DNA of 64,000 bases from Xylaria sp. FL1777 (lineage: Eukaryota > Ascomycota > Sordariomycetes > Xylariales > Xylariaceae): positions 124,001 through 188,000 of the forward strand of contig MU400547.1 in the NCBI GenBank assembly GCA_022578965.1, written 5' to 3'. The notes under the pieces are model-generated. The model saw nothing but the letters and a program-made list of their open reading frames with translations, had not been told where the DNA came from and did not search any database. This document shows, piece by piece, positions 1 to 11,669 of the stretch; the stretch's first letter is position 1; every line of letters starts with the position of its first letter. A program made the translations under genes and the position numbers.

Positions 1-1620
1 TAATATTACTGCTAGCTTTTTGCTGCACTAGTTTTTTTATAACTAAATTATAACTAAGTTATAAGTAAAGTTAATTGCTTATTATTTTTTAGTTTGCTTT
101 TTATATATTTATTTTTTAAGCTGTTTTTATGCTTTTTATAATAAGCTTACTAAATAAACATAGCTTATAAATAGCTTATATACTAAATAATATAAAATAG
201 CAATAAATAATAAATTATTTTATTTAGTTATTTATGCTAATCTTTTTTTTTTTAATTATTAATTTTATTACTTTTATTATTACTACTATTATATATTTAG
301 CTTATGTTTACTTTAATATATTAAAGTATTTAGTTTATAATATAATTAGTTATTAATACATTATAATTATATAAAAATTTATTTTATTATAGCTATTATG
401 CTTTTTATAATATATATTTATAACTAGCTTAACTTAAGTATATATATTAACTAATATTAAACTTATATATTTAAAGTTATAAGTTATTTTACTATAGTTT
501 TTATTAATTATTTAATTTATAATATTAAATAAAATAACTAATAGCTTACTATTATATAGTTTAAGCTTTTATAACTGCTTATTATTATGTTTTTTTACTA
601 TAACGCTAATTTTTAAAATAAAAATAAATGTTTTAATATTTTACGCTAAAATATTATTAATAGCTTTAAAATTTATATTTATTAAGCATACTAAAATGCT
701 TAAGCTATATTATTATTATATTGCTTATATTATAATAATATATTATGTATTTTTTATTGCTATTTTTTTTATGCTAACTATATAAAGACATTAATAATTT
801 TTATGCTTGCAATATTATTAGCAAATTTACTAAATGCTTATAATGCAAAAAAAACAAAATAAGCGCTAAAAGTAATAATTATAGTTTTATAAATACTTTT
901 AATTATATTAATATTTATATATTTTTAAGCTTTACTTTATGCTTATTTTAACTATTAAAGTTCTTTTAATTTTAAGTGCTACTAATAATTTCTTAGCTTA
1001 AAAAAATTAATAAAAAACTTTAATTATTTATTAAAGCTTGCATAACTATATGTTATTTTTGTATTAATAAAGATATTTAAGCTGCATTTATAGCTAATAT
1101 ATAACTTTAAATTATAATTAAAAAAGCAAAAAAAGCTATAGCAAATAAAAAAACTAAAGGTTTTATATAAATAAACTAATTAAAAAGTGTTTATATAACT
1201 TTTAAAAGTTAATATTATTATATATTTAGTAGCTAAAAGTTTTAATAAAATTTTAATATTTAATGCTTAATAAAGTTGCTTAATTATTTTGCTTTTTTAT
1301 AATATATATTTTTTAACTTTTATAGTTTTATATTTGTAATTTTGTATTGCTATTTTTAATACTTTATTATATTATGCTTTACTTTAAAGTTTATAAACGT
1401 AAACTTATAATAAGCAGCTTTTTTAAAACTATAAATAATAAACAGCTTTATAATAGCTGCTTTAGCTTTTGCTTTATAGTTATAATAAACTTTTTTTAGC
1501 TCGGAAAAAAGCCAGTATTAATGCTTAACTGTTTTTGCTTTATGTTTAAAAGCTTTTATTTCTATGTTTTTACAGCTGCTTACAACTTAATTAGTTCTTT
1601 AGCTATATTATAATAGCTAA
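1..1620. repeat. AT-saturated RIP-type repeat relic
   Basis: This stretch is overwhelmingly A and T, with only a handful of CpG dinucleotides in about 1.5 kb and very many TpA steps. No open reading frame of useful length survives on either strand. Base composition changes sharply near 1620-1660, where normal mixed sequence begins. In Pezizomycotina this pattern is what repeat-induced point mutation leaves of duplicated transposons. I cannot name the original element because no coding motif is left. The block continues beyond the left edge of the window. Confidence 0.8.
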
Positions 1621-3903
1621 GCCTCCCTGTATTTAGAACTTATTTAGCTATTCCACGTGCTTTTTTCGGGTCGCGCAATAACTGGTAGCCTAGTTAAAAA
1701 TTTGTCTGCTCTCTTAGTATGCTGCGGGTAACGACCCCGGAATATTACCTAGACAGGTGATTTTTCATGTATCAAAAGATGCAAACAAGTATCTTACAAG
1801 TGCTGAAATAAGCTTACACAAGACTCAGAGCCTGTGGGCTGCCACACCAAGGTCTTTAGATAGCCTATCTGGAGTAACTGTTCTATTTTCCGCGCCCATG
1901 CAATGGGTTACTACACTAGTTGGTTTTGCTCGTGAGACTTTAGAGCTCTGACCGAACTCGCTTAAAACTGCTAATTCTGGAGGCTGGATGCACAGAAAGG
2001 TAGTGTCAGATGTTGTGGTCTTGCGTGATGAATATCAGCAACGGAGATACGATAGGGTCGTGTAGTTGTATTGTTGTGTTGTAACTCTTGTGATCAAAAG
2101 ATGAGGTTAGGGTAGGCTCGACATTTGATCTTTATACTCTTCCCGTTTTGACTGTCTGCCTACCGGTTATGTATCACTAGCGTCACGTTCTCTTGGTGTG
2201 TTTTACTCGAAGTGTAACTTGCGCGTCCCGCCAGTTTCCAACCTAGCCAACTCCTTGGCCATATAGTCCTCTTTGCCGCGTTGTAATTTTTATTCCCAAA
2301 GCCTCCTATGTCAGACTCTACCAAAGATCTACGGCAACGCCGCTGAGGTGCATGACACATCATATGCCAACTATTCCTACAAGCTTTATATACGAGGATT
2401 ATAACCTATGTGAGGGGTGTCACCAAGACCTAGAACTCTGATACACTATCAGTAATGTGGGGGATGAACTAGGACATATATAGTGGGATTTGATATGGGC
2501 ATGTTTTTTATCCTAGTAGATATATCTGGTAAGCCATTGCTTGTAGCAGGGGCAACCTGGACTACAACTAAAGCTGCCCAGAGAGATGTTCTACCGGAGC
2601 TTGCTAGTTGTTGCAGGTTTCTTGTTGGAGCAGGTCTTGGAAAATGCCGAAGGCAATACCTATACCGCTGTAGAACTATGCGTATGCACGACAACTTGCA
2701 TCTGCGCTAGGGCTTGGCGTTCAAGCTATACTATCTTCTATGGCGGTATCTTTCCGCGGCCAGCTAGCATGCCAAGATCTCTGGGATAGGGTTACAGGGA
2801 ATTGTACGTGACGGTACCTACTTAAGGTGACCTTCTGCCACCTCCGACCGCCTCTACAACCCCTTCTTTTACCAATAACGAGGCCACAAAGGCCAAAGAG
2901 GGCGCAGGATGCGGTGCCCTGCCCTCTAGCTATGTGTGGCTTCTGCCGGCCGGCTCTTCGTTGCCTCAATGCCATCCATGCTTTTTTGTCTGCTGTGTGC
3001 CTGCTGTGTGCCTGCTGTGCGGTCCTTATCGTGGCTTATGGTAACCTGACGAGATTTCGTATGACTCTAAGCAACCACCGGATTCCATAGTCTACATATG
3101 AACATGTTGTAGCGTATAGTAAGCTTACGAGCTGCCTTGAGTATTGCCAAAAAAAAAATAGTCCCCCTAGTAAGTACAATATGTATTCTTAAGAGTGTGC
3201 GGGCTATTTGTTTGTTATTGGAGACTGTTCATCGAAGGCGGTGGGCTGTTCGACGTTCGGTGGAAGTCAGTTCCGAAACTGCGGAAGACTGATTGGACGA
3301 AACAACTCGCAGGCGGCGCAGGAATTGCCAGCATCCGGACCCGGGCGCTAAATAAATATATACAGGGAAGAGCAGCGGAGGAGTATAATTGAAAGCGACC
3401 AGTCGGCCATTGGACTAGTAGAATCACGGGAGTTGTCACAAGCTTGTTTTATTCGTATATGACAGGTTTCTCACGACACTCGATCCTAGACACCGAGTCA
3501 GTAAATGAGTATTGTAAGAGAACATGTGATAATACGAAACCATCTTCCTCTCGAAGCTCCCACGTTAATGATTAATTAGTGTTTCCACAATGGCGTGATA
3601 ACCCCTTTGGTGTCAATGATAGCCGTCGTGCACTACGTCAGCATCACTCATACTGTAGCCAGACGAATGTACTTACCTACCTACTGTATATTATGACATA
3701 TGGCAATGCCAAGTCTTACAAGATCACATATTAGGAGTGTATGGAAATGATGCCTATGTATATACTATTAGGTTTGTACACCATCCTATAAGGATCTCTT
3801 ATATAACATTACCCAGAAGGAACTATATATAGGGGTCTATAAGCTCTAAATATATACATTGAAACCGGCCTTGACCATGGCCTTTTAGTTGAGAAATAAC
3901 CGT
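1621..3903. other. intergenic region, no gene recognised
   Basis: The sequence is of ordinary composition. Only short reading frames of 60-90 codons occur, often overlapping each other on both strands, and none shows a recognisable domain. A small tandem repeat of an 11-bp unit (tgctgtgtgcc) lies near 2991-3020. The end of this region contains the 3' flank of the minus-strand gene that stops at 3904. It may contain decayed repeat sequence next to the AT-rich block, but I see nothing specific. Confidence 0.5.
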
Positions 3904-5555
3904 CTAGTTACTGTGACTTAGGCGCAGATCGAGGTACTGCTCAAGGACAGAGTCAGTACTCTCGTTTCTCGAGTGTTTTTCCAACCCGACAAATTTCCGC
4001 CGTCTCTGATCCCCGGTCTCATTCTCACCATCCCAGAATTTCTCGTCCGCTGCACTTGCATAACCCGAGCTTCCAGTCGGGCGGACGTGAAATTCCCTAC
4101 TGAGCCTCTCCTCCGCTATGACATCCAGCGCGCCGCCATCACGGCTAGTCGAAGCCGTAGCGCTACTAGAACGCGACAGCGAACCCGACCGGTGATGCAT
4201 GCGTTGTCTTTCTTGGCTTTCCCGCTTTTCCTGCCTTTCCTGGCTTTCCCTCTCTTCCTGTGTCTCTCTCTCCATGAGCTCGCGAAGAATCCCGCGGCCT
4301 TCTTCCCGGTCTTCTTCGCTTGTGATCTGCAGCCCCCAAGCCTTGAGGAACATGGCCTCGCCCCGGTAATGTCGGTGCAGCCAGAACCTCTCCTTCGGTG
4401 TAAGCTTGTGCTCTGGCCCCGGCTGCTGCGCGCTTGCCTGCTCCTGTGCCTCGATAATCGGACTCCTCTCATGGCTACGGTCGCTTGAGTTCGACCGTCC
4501 TCTTCTATGATTTTGCTCACGCGCCTTGCCTTGGCCAGCCAGTTTCGTCCCTGTGATCAGCGGTAGAGGTATATTAGGCGGAGCGCTCGTAAGTGGCGGT
4601 AACATATGAGCATCTTGAATTGTATTGATAGGTTTTGGAGAACTTCTTGTGATCCTTTGGGGCTCTTGAATCCTCGGCTCATGCGGTGATGCCTCGCGTG
4701 CGTATATGCTGTCTTTCGTCTCTCTAGAAATAGGTTGCGGGGGTAAACCCCTCCATTCTACCGCTCTCGAGACGTCAGCATTTGATTGAGTCCGCCGCAG
4801 CTGGCTTTCATTCGCCTTTAGTGGAGAATTATGTCCAACTATCCGTTTTGCCACTGGAGATGGCTGGTAGCGCGATGCTTGAGATAAGGAGGTTGACCTC
4901 TTGGGAAATTGGGCGAGGCGGATTGGGGTCGTCTCGGGGAACTCAATGGGAGAGACCGGAGACTCGAGGGGTGAGACGGTTGTCGCACTATCGCGAGTCG
5001 CATTACTTGACGAGCTGGGTGATAATGGAGAGGGTAAGCTCTCTTCGGCGGTGTTCCTTTTGGAATTCGTGTAGGGATAGACCGTTTTCGGGGGTAAATG
5101 GTGTGACTCGTTCTTGCTTTTCTGTTCTTCCGGCTGTAGCTCCGGAAACCATTGTGTGATGGGTCTATCGCTATCAAGATTGAAGGCATTGGCGGTATCC
5201 TTCGGGCTATCCTCCGGACAGGCAATGGCGATACCTATTCCGGGGGGGTTCGGCGGCGGCGGGTTAAAAGCCCATTGTGTTAGAGGCCGTTCCGTTGGTT
5301 TGGATCGATCAGGCGCGGGGAGATCCAGCACCTCAAAGGCGGTTCCTACACGCCCGCCTCCTAGGTGAACGATCTCAGGTTCGAAACGTTTGGAGCTATG
5401 ATGGGAACTGGTTCAATTGGCCACTTGTTAGTTCATTTTGGGGAGCGTCAATGGTTTTAAGAGAAGGGGGTTGGCGCATACTTCAAGCTCGCCTTGCTCG
5501 AATTCCATTTCACCCAGTTCAAAGCCCTCTGACTAGGTTCTCTAGTAAGTGGCAT
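3904..5555 (-). CDS. hypothetical disordered protein, 525 aa
   Basis: Two exons are proposed: 5555-5482 (24 codons plus 2 nt) and 5407-3904. The 74-bp intron has a GTATGC donor, a CTAAC branch and a CAG acceptor. The joined frame gives 525 residues beginning MPLTREPSQRALNWVKW. An unspliced reading would have to start at a GTG. Most of the protein is low-complexity, rich in Pro, Ser, Arg and Glu, with repeated 'P-LTQW' style motifs near the start and a charged ERE/QER stretch near residues 400-430. The one segment that looks folded or conserved is around ERFWLHRHYRGEAMFLKAWG. I recognise no Pfam domain. It resembles uncharacterised fungal proteins of unknown role. Gene reality is fairly certain from length and splice logic; function is unknown. 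Confidence 0.75.
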
Positions 5556-6882
5556 TATAGACCTTTCTCAAGAATTCTCACAGCCTTCAGCGTCACAAGC
5601 ACAAAAGGAAAAAGGAAAAAGAATTGGACGATGCCGGCGCAATGTGGCGTGGCAGTGAAAGAAGAATATTCAGGAGGCTGACAGGCGGCCCTATTCTCTT
5701 CGAGAACAGTTGTTAGGCCCTACGCTACGGACGAACCCACCTGACAGGTTATGGGTATATCGTGGGTCTGCAGTAGTGTGTGTAAGTACGCATTATGTAG
5801 ATAATAGGTATCCCTGCCAGGTCATGAATCTCAAACGCAAGCTATCGCCAATTTGGTGATAGCTTAGTGGGACATGTCCTCTTATTAGCCGGAATGAGTC
5901 CTTGGACTCAATTTCTGAGCTTACATGTATTACCACCACCAACAACATTGTCCAGAAGAGGTATAAAAGGTATCGGCCTTTTCTTTGTCGCGTTCAAATG
6001 CAATAAAACGGTAGGCGAGACCACAAAGAGACGCATTGACACGCTGCAGCTTTTGAATTTGTGATTCATCACTCTTCATTTAGTCCCCTGACCATTACCA
6101 CTCCGCCGAATACGAAGTTTGAAATGGCTAAGCTGTCAAGAACCCAAATTTGGTGTGAAAAGCATAGGTCATTCGGTTTTGACGAAGTGTCACATTGATT
6201 GGCTGCTCTCTTCATGTGTCAGGATAGGGAACCTCATTTCTCCAATCCGGCAAGCTCCTCGTTCCTATTACGACGACTATTCTGGTTGCTCTTGAACTTT
6301 TGTCTAGTCTAGCGGCAAAGCTTAAACCTGTACTGCGCGTGTCATTCCTTTGCGTTGTCAAGTCAAGCTTCTCCTCGGAGTTGCATGACTATTCTTATGG
6401 AACTGCATACCATAAAGTTGAGGAGTATTCTAGTATACGAGAAGTCCACGTGCGAGGGCTGTATGAAATAATAGCTACCTATTCAAAGAAACAGCACAAT
6501 TGTTTAAATAATACCATACTACGTATTAGCTTTTTGTGCAAGGTTTCAATTTATGCCTACAATTAAAGATATAACTCGAGATATTCTACATGGGTCACAA
6601 AAAGGAGTGGTAATAACTGAGTGAAGTTAGGAAAGCTTTCGATATGAAATTGAAGGATCGTTCTTATACGCTTAGGTAAGGTTATGCTTGTTATTAAAAG
6701 CTTAAACAAGCTTCAAAGTTGGTCGTTGTTAAGAGGTGTTGGTGATGGTGGATATAGCCACTGATAATTACACACCTCCTGTCCACCAGGGTCTAGCTCA
6801 CTAACAGATTGCCTAAATTTATATGTGTTATTTATGTATCCACACCCCGTCTCGATAGGCCAACGGCGTTTTTGTTCTCCGG
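5556..6882. other. intergenic region with small palindrome
   Basis: It lies between the start of the 525-aa gene and the stop of guanylate kinase, so it holds a promoter and a 3' UTR. A 27-bp near-perfect palindrome sits at 5839-5865, with 13-nt arms aagctatcgccaa and ttggtgatagctt that differ by one C/T change. Reading frames here are short and not convincing. Confidence 0.5.
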
Positions 6883-7589
6883 TCACTCTCCGAACGCGAA
6901 GTCGACTAATTCTTGGAAAGCAGTGTCAAGGTTCTCGTTAATAATAATTTTATCGTGGACACCGGTTTCAGCAAAATCAAGCTCAGCTTTGGCCTGATCG
7001 AGTCTCTTCTGAATACTCCGCTCATCCTCGGTGTTGCGACCCCTAAGCCGTGCTTCGAGCGCCTCATAGCTAGGCGGCTTGATGAAGACGAATCGGAAGC
7101 TTGACTGCGCGTTAGCCTTTAGCTGCTCTTGCTTTAACTGCTTGACACCTTCCATCTCGATATCCAGCAAAACTGCCGCGCCTTTCGCCGTCTGGTCAAT
7201 GATGGTCTGTTTGCTGGTTCCGTAGAAGTTTCCGTTATACTCGGTATATTCTATGAAAGCATTGGCTCTGACGAGCGACTCGAATTCGGCTCGCGAGACA
7301 TAATAGTAATTGATACCGTCAACTTCTCCTGGCCGAGGTTGCCGTGTTGTATGCGACACCGTTGTTGCAAATGCTCCCGGGTATACTTTCTGAAGCCTCT
7401 GATACAGTGTGCTTTTCCCGACACCGGAGGGGCCTGAAATGACAATAGACCGCCGATGAAGAGGAAGTGCTAAGAGTATAGATTGAGGTTACTATCATGT
7501 GCTGTTGACTTATAGGCCCAACAAGTAAGAGAATCCTAAGACATACTGCTGTCGGCTGTGCTATTAGCCATGTTCGCGAGACTTGCCAT
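6883..7589 (-). CDS. GUK1: guanylate kinase
   Basis: Guanylate kinase phosphorylates GMP to GDP using ATP, an essential step of purine nucleotide salvage in the cytosol. Two exons are proposed: 7589-7547 and 7469-6883. The 77-bp intron has a GTATGT donor and a TTAG acceptor. The product is 209 residues, the usual length for the fungal enzyme. The P-loop GPSGVGKS is at residues 27-34, followed by the GMP-binding segment SHTTRQPRPGE. Then come the YNGNFYGTS motif and the LDIEMEGVKQ strand. A lid region has RLRGRNTEDE and the last third has IINENLDTAFQEL. The start ATG at 7589 is chosen because it is the first ATG upstream of the intron and in frame after splicing. Downstream frames that start at GTG codons would lose the P-loop. 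Identity is close to certain. Confidence 0.95.
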
Positions 7590-8021
7590 TCGCTCACAGC
7601 TCAATGCCGTTGGGTGATTATGATGCTAAGAATTCGGGTGGAAATTCTCTTAAGCAAACGCATTCTAGTCACGTGATGTAGCCCCTAACTGAATAGATTC
7701 CCTAACTAAATAATAGATTCGTGTCAAGTCCTGCGAAACTGAGGCCGTTACGTTGCACAAGTGAACGCTGTAGCTGAGCTTTTGTTGTCTTTAGTTCCTG
7801 ATGATATTAGTGAGACTCATTAGCCCATTACATACTGTAGATATCTAGAGATGAAGCTAACCCTTTTTAAGAGCAAATAATCCACTTTTCTAAGCGGGGC
7901 TTCCGCATTTTTGATCAATTCCGCTGCCTTAGAATTCACTTTTCTCATTGCTAACAACTATAACGAAAGACTGGCCCAACTTCTTAACCTAACTTGATAG
8001 CCCATTAGCCGCCGACCAATA
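7590..8021. other. intergenic promoter region
   Basis: This contains the upstream region of guanylate kinase and leads into a block of mobile-element remains. I see no gene here. Confidence 0.4.
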
Positions 8022-8294
8022 ATGCCAGAAGAAACAAAATCCCAGACCACGCCGCCAACTTCGGTTAATCCTAAGGTCATGGACTACCTTCGCCTCTGGC
8101 ACGAGCGGATGGCGCACGCCAATCTCAAGGCGATCGTGATCCTTGGGCGTCAAGGAGATACCGGAGAGATACCTGAAGGCTTACCTAAGGGGCCGGAGGA
8201 GAAATTCGAAGGTATACAGCCATATATGGATCAGTTAAATTGCGACATATGTAGGGAGACGTATGGAGATCCCTCAGGGCCTGCATCTTGGTAG
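8022..8294 (+). mobile_element. Ty1/copia retrotransposon fragment (GAG-pre-integrase region)
   Basis: A 90-codon frame contains the block LRLWHERMAHANLKAI followed about 50 residues later by LNCDICRE. This matches the spacing of the HHCC zinc-binding GAG-pre-integrase segment of copia polyproteins (LWH-x2-3-GH then C-x2-C). No integrase core, reverse transcriptase or RNase H follows and no LTR is visible, so this is an isolated shard. The frame ends at a stop directly after the cysteines. I infer it from motif layout only. Confidence 0.6.
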
Positions 8295-8444
8295 CGTCTA
8301 GTCTATGCAAGAGTCGGCCGAATTTTAGCAGCTCATCGCTTATGTCACGATACCGAGTTCCCTCTCAAAGGCAAAAGCATGTTCGAATAAAACTACAACG
8401 ACGACATACTATGCTCCGAGGTCGTCGAGGGTGCTGGTATTCCT

Positions 8445-9720
8445 TTGTCCCAATCTTGTGGCGCTAGGGTGAGGGCAAGCAGCAACGGTCGCTTAAAGAA
8501 GCCAATTGATCCAATTGATTTAAGCGATCCAAATCACTCTCCTTTATTCATATACCCTTTTATTTACGAGTGGCTCGAGTCTGCCGGGTCAGATCGAGAG
8601 AAACACTGCCAGTCGGATAGCTGTCTTTCCTATTCGGACCATGTTCCCATTTCCAGGAACCTAACAAGATCGGCACCGGATATGCCCTACATTCAGGATG
8701 GTGATGGCTATTCGGTTCCGCGGACGCCGGTTTAACACCTCATATCGATCGCCTCAAAAGACTGTACCGATGATGATACTCTCAGTTCAAGTCAATTGTC
8801 TAGACAATGTCCAGTTGAAGATCTGTGTTACAGATCTGATAACTTGACCTCGAACAGAATCTTTATACCCAATCCTAACGACGGATTTCTTGACGACATA
8901 GCCAACCTTGTTCGTGATGTCGGCAAGGACCATAACTCACCCGGGCCATCGCCGGATGAGGTGGGTGCGGCGCGATGCGGCTTTACATCGACTCAAAATG
9001 GAAGCCATTGCTAAAGCTGGCATAGAAAAGTATTTCTATACTTATTTTCCCCGTCCTACCACCGTCAGACAGCCTTAAACGAGCCGAGAGGCAACCGATG
9101 CACCATCATACCGGTCAACTACCAGATCTCGCTTTAAAATCAGCAACCTGGTACCTGGTGCGCTTCATGGATACAACTTGAATACATCATTTCTTCTTGC
9201 TGGGAAACGCCATCATCTTATCTCCATGAAGAGGGAACCAATAGCTAACACTCAACGCTTGATCTTCCCATTCTTCGTCATCGAATTTAAAGGTAATGGT
9301 GGGGATCTGTGGGCGGCGACGAACAAACGTGTTGGTAATTTTATGTCCAACACCAGCATGGCCGAACGTCTAAATGATCATCTAAGGGACTGTAATTGCG
9401 ACAAAGCTCGGGCGATAAACAGCGCAATATTCAGCATCGCTATGAATGGCACGGAGGCAAGGCTTTTCGTCTCATGGAAGCATGACGAGCATGGAGAGAT
9501 ACAATAATACATGCAGAAAGTTGAAAGTTTTGTCCTCCAGAAGCCTCGGCACTATATCAATTTCCGCAAATACGTCAGGAACATCAATCTCGGGGAGAGG
9601 AAAAGCGGCTGAACGAAGTTTGGGATTCCTTGGACAGCCTTGATGATTCCGAGACCAGCAGCAGTAACAAGCGAAAACTCCCATCGCCCGCCAAAAACAG
9701 CAGCAGATCTAACAGGGCCC
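8445..9720 (+). pseudogene. broken DUF7924-type fungal gene
   Basis: Several frames that must be pieced together resemble one family of fungal proteins with a DUF7924 domain, common in Pezizomycotina and of unknown function. The amino-terminal part includes FIYEWLESAGSDREKHC and PISRNLTRSAPDMPY. The middle has NPNDGFLDDIANLVRDVGKD and SPGPSPDEV (8870-8960). The core has LIFPFFVIEFKGNGGDLWAA at about 9260-9320, then AERLNDHLRD and IFSIAMNGTEARLFVSWKHD. The tail has MQKVESFVLQKPRHYINFRK. The gene is interrupted by a stop after 8732, by frame changes and a stop at 9076, by a TAA at 9508-9510 where a glutamine codon (CAA to TAA) is expected, and by a frameshift near 9590. After that frameshift the sequence continues as KRLNEVWDSLDSLDDSE. 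The decay is consistent with RIP-like C-to-T mutation plus indels. It abuts the copia fragment. Confidence 0.65.
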
Positions 9721-10996
9721 AAGGACAAGCTTGTTAGGGTGACAAATGCTGACGACTACATCACATCTCAAGATAGGGGTGTCGGGCTTACTCTTTCCCA
9801 GTATCTCCCAGAGGAAAATCAGCAAGACCAAGGTCAGGCACCACCCTCGTTTGGCGCGGCTGCAGAACCGCCGGCAAACTTCATGACGGATCCATGGAAC
9901 GATACGGAGCAGGCGATGGTCGTAGATGTTTACTAGACTTAGAGTCGCAGTTGCAAGTGCATCATTTGATCAATGGGGCTCGTGATTGCTACAGGAAGTC
10001 ACAAGGGGGAAGTCACAAATACCGCGCAGAAGAAGCGTAACGAAGCTACTCGCGAACAGACACTCGCCTGGCACGACAGCGGAGAACTTGAAGCAATTGA
10101 ATAGCCATAAACGTGAGTAAAGAATGTGAAGAGTGTGCATTCCGACGACTGAGCCCCTAACCGGGCCATTATTTCCGTTAACCTCTTTCCTTATCAAGGA
10201 AGAACCAAAAACGCGCTGCTATGCGCATGATCCTTACTAATGATCATCTAGGATTGTAAACTATTATGTTATATCATAGCAATCTAAATAATTCCTCTAC
10301 TTTAAGGAAAGTAGCCAAAAACGACTCATCCCTACAGCAAGTTCACTACCACGCCTCAACGGGTGCCTGCAGCAACTAAGTGAATAGCTGCAGGAGTTCA
10401 AGAACTAAGAAAAGGGGGGGAAATTGTTACCTAGACTTATACGCAAATACAAGTAGTATAACACCTGACAATAGCCTTTTTTAGACTTGCTATCATATCA
10501 AGTAATTAATCAAAATTCTCCCAATCTTACTACAGTTAAAAGATATCCAGAGCCAAGCGCCGGTACCTAGAGCTCTGGGTTGAGGAACAAAGTAGGGTAT
10601 AACGCGAAGCTTTTGATTGGAGGATGTAGTAAGCTACTTGCGGCGAAATGGAAGAATCAGAAAGGGGAATACCGGTACTCGATATGCGGGGTGATTATGA
10701 ATCGACCCTCTCACCTTATTCATACTAAATGTGATCTGACCAAATTGTACGTCATCTTGAAAGCGTATGGTGTAGTTCAATACGGTATTACTTTTACCCA
10801 AGACGCAGTGCAACAAGCTTAGCTTACAATACTTCGATTTCCCCATCATTAATATTAGTTATAATTGGCATATAAATACCATCGAGAACGGATACAACAG
10901 CTTTCCATTGCCACTTGAGACCCAATTGCATCTATTGACAGCAAGGAGACACCTTTTCCTATCTAGCTAAGTCCCAAAGAAAAAAGAGGAGATACA
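9721..10996. other. intergenic region
   Basis: Frames are short and unrecognised. The frame at 9640-9936 may be a shifted continuation of the DUF7924 pseudogene tail, but I cannot align it. The last 130 bases are the promoter and leader of the hydrolase that starts at 10997. Confidence 0.4.
10871..10878 (+). promoter_or_regulatory. TATA-like box of the isochorismatase-fold gene
   Basis: TATAAATA lies 119 bases upstream of the start ATG at 10997, with an A-rich leader just before the ATG. The position suits a fungal core promoter with a short 5' UTR. It was identified only by sequence match. Confidence 0.45.
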
Positions 10997-11669
10997 ATGG
11001 CAGAAACAGCCAAGAGCTTCCGTCAGACCATTGGCGTGCCGCCTTCAACGGCCTCAACCAGCGATAGTGTTCTGATCATCATCGACGCCCAGAACGAGTA
11101 CATAACCGGCCTCCTCAAGACGGAGAACATCGCGAGCACCCGGGCAGCTAACGCCGCTCTGCTCGAGAAATACCGCGCTGCTAGCGCGCCGATCGTGCAC
11201 GTAGTGCACAAAACTCCCGACGGCGCGCCCATCTTCACCCCCGGCACCCCTCTTGCTGATGAGTTCGACGAGCTCAAGCCCAGAGATGGCGAGAGCATCG
11301 TGGTGAAGCAGTATCCCGGGTCCTTCACCGGCACCCCGCTCCAGGAGATCGTAGAGAAGACCGGCCGCAAGAAGGTTGTCCTGACGGGATATATGGTGAG
11401 TTACTTACCCCATGTTCATTCCTCGCCAAGTAGACAGGATAATGAGGAGTCAACCGTGCCACTGACAAGATTCATTCCAATAGGCCCATGTCTGCGTCTC
11501 TACGACAGCACGCCAAGCCGCCGAGAGGGGTTGGGATGTCATCATTCCTAAGGATGCAGTGGGAGACCGCCACATTCCTGGCGTCGATGCTGCGGACCTG
11601 GTTCGTGTGGCGCTCAGCGAGATCGCCGATGCCTTCGGCACTATTGTTGAAAGCAAGGAGATTTCATGA
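10997..11669 (+). CDS. isochorismatase-like cysteine hydrolase
   Basis: Exons are 10997-11395 and 11484-11669. The 88-bp intron has a GTGAGT donor and an AATAG acceptor. The product has 194 residues, typical for stand-alone isochorismatase-fold hydrolases. The catalytic triad of the family is visible: Asp30 in [10 protein letters not shown], Lys104 in VVKQYPGSF, and the nucleophile Cys137 in [15 protein letters not shown]. Cys137 lies right after the splice junction, so the unspliced frame lacks the catalytic cysteine. The family includes nicotinamidases, isochorismatases and other amidases or vinyl-ether hydrolases that cannot be told apart here. There is no signal peptide, so a cytosolic enzyme is expected. 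The upstream neighbour is a pseudogene, so context gives no substrate clue. Confidence 0.9.
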
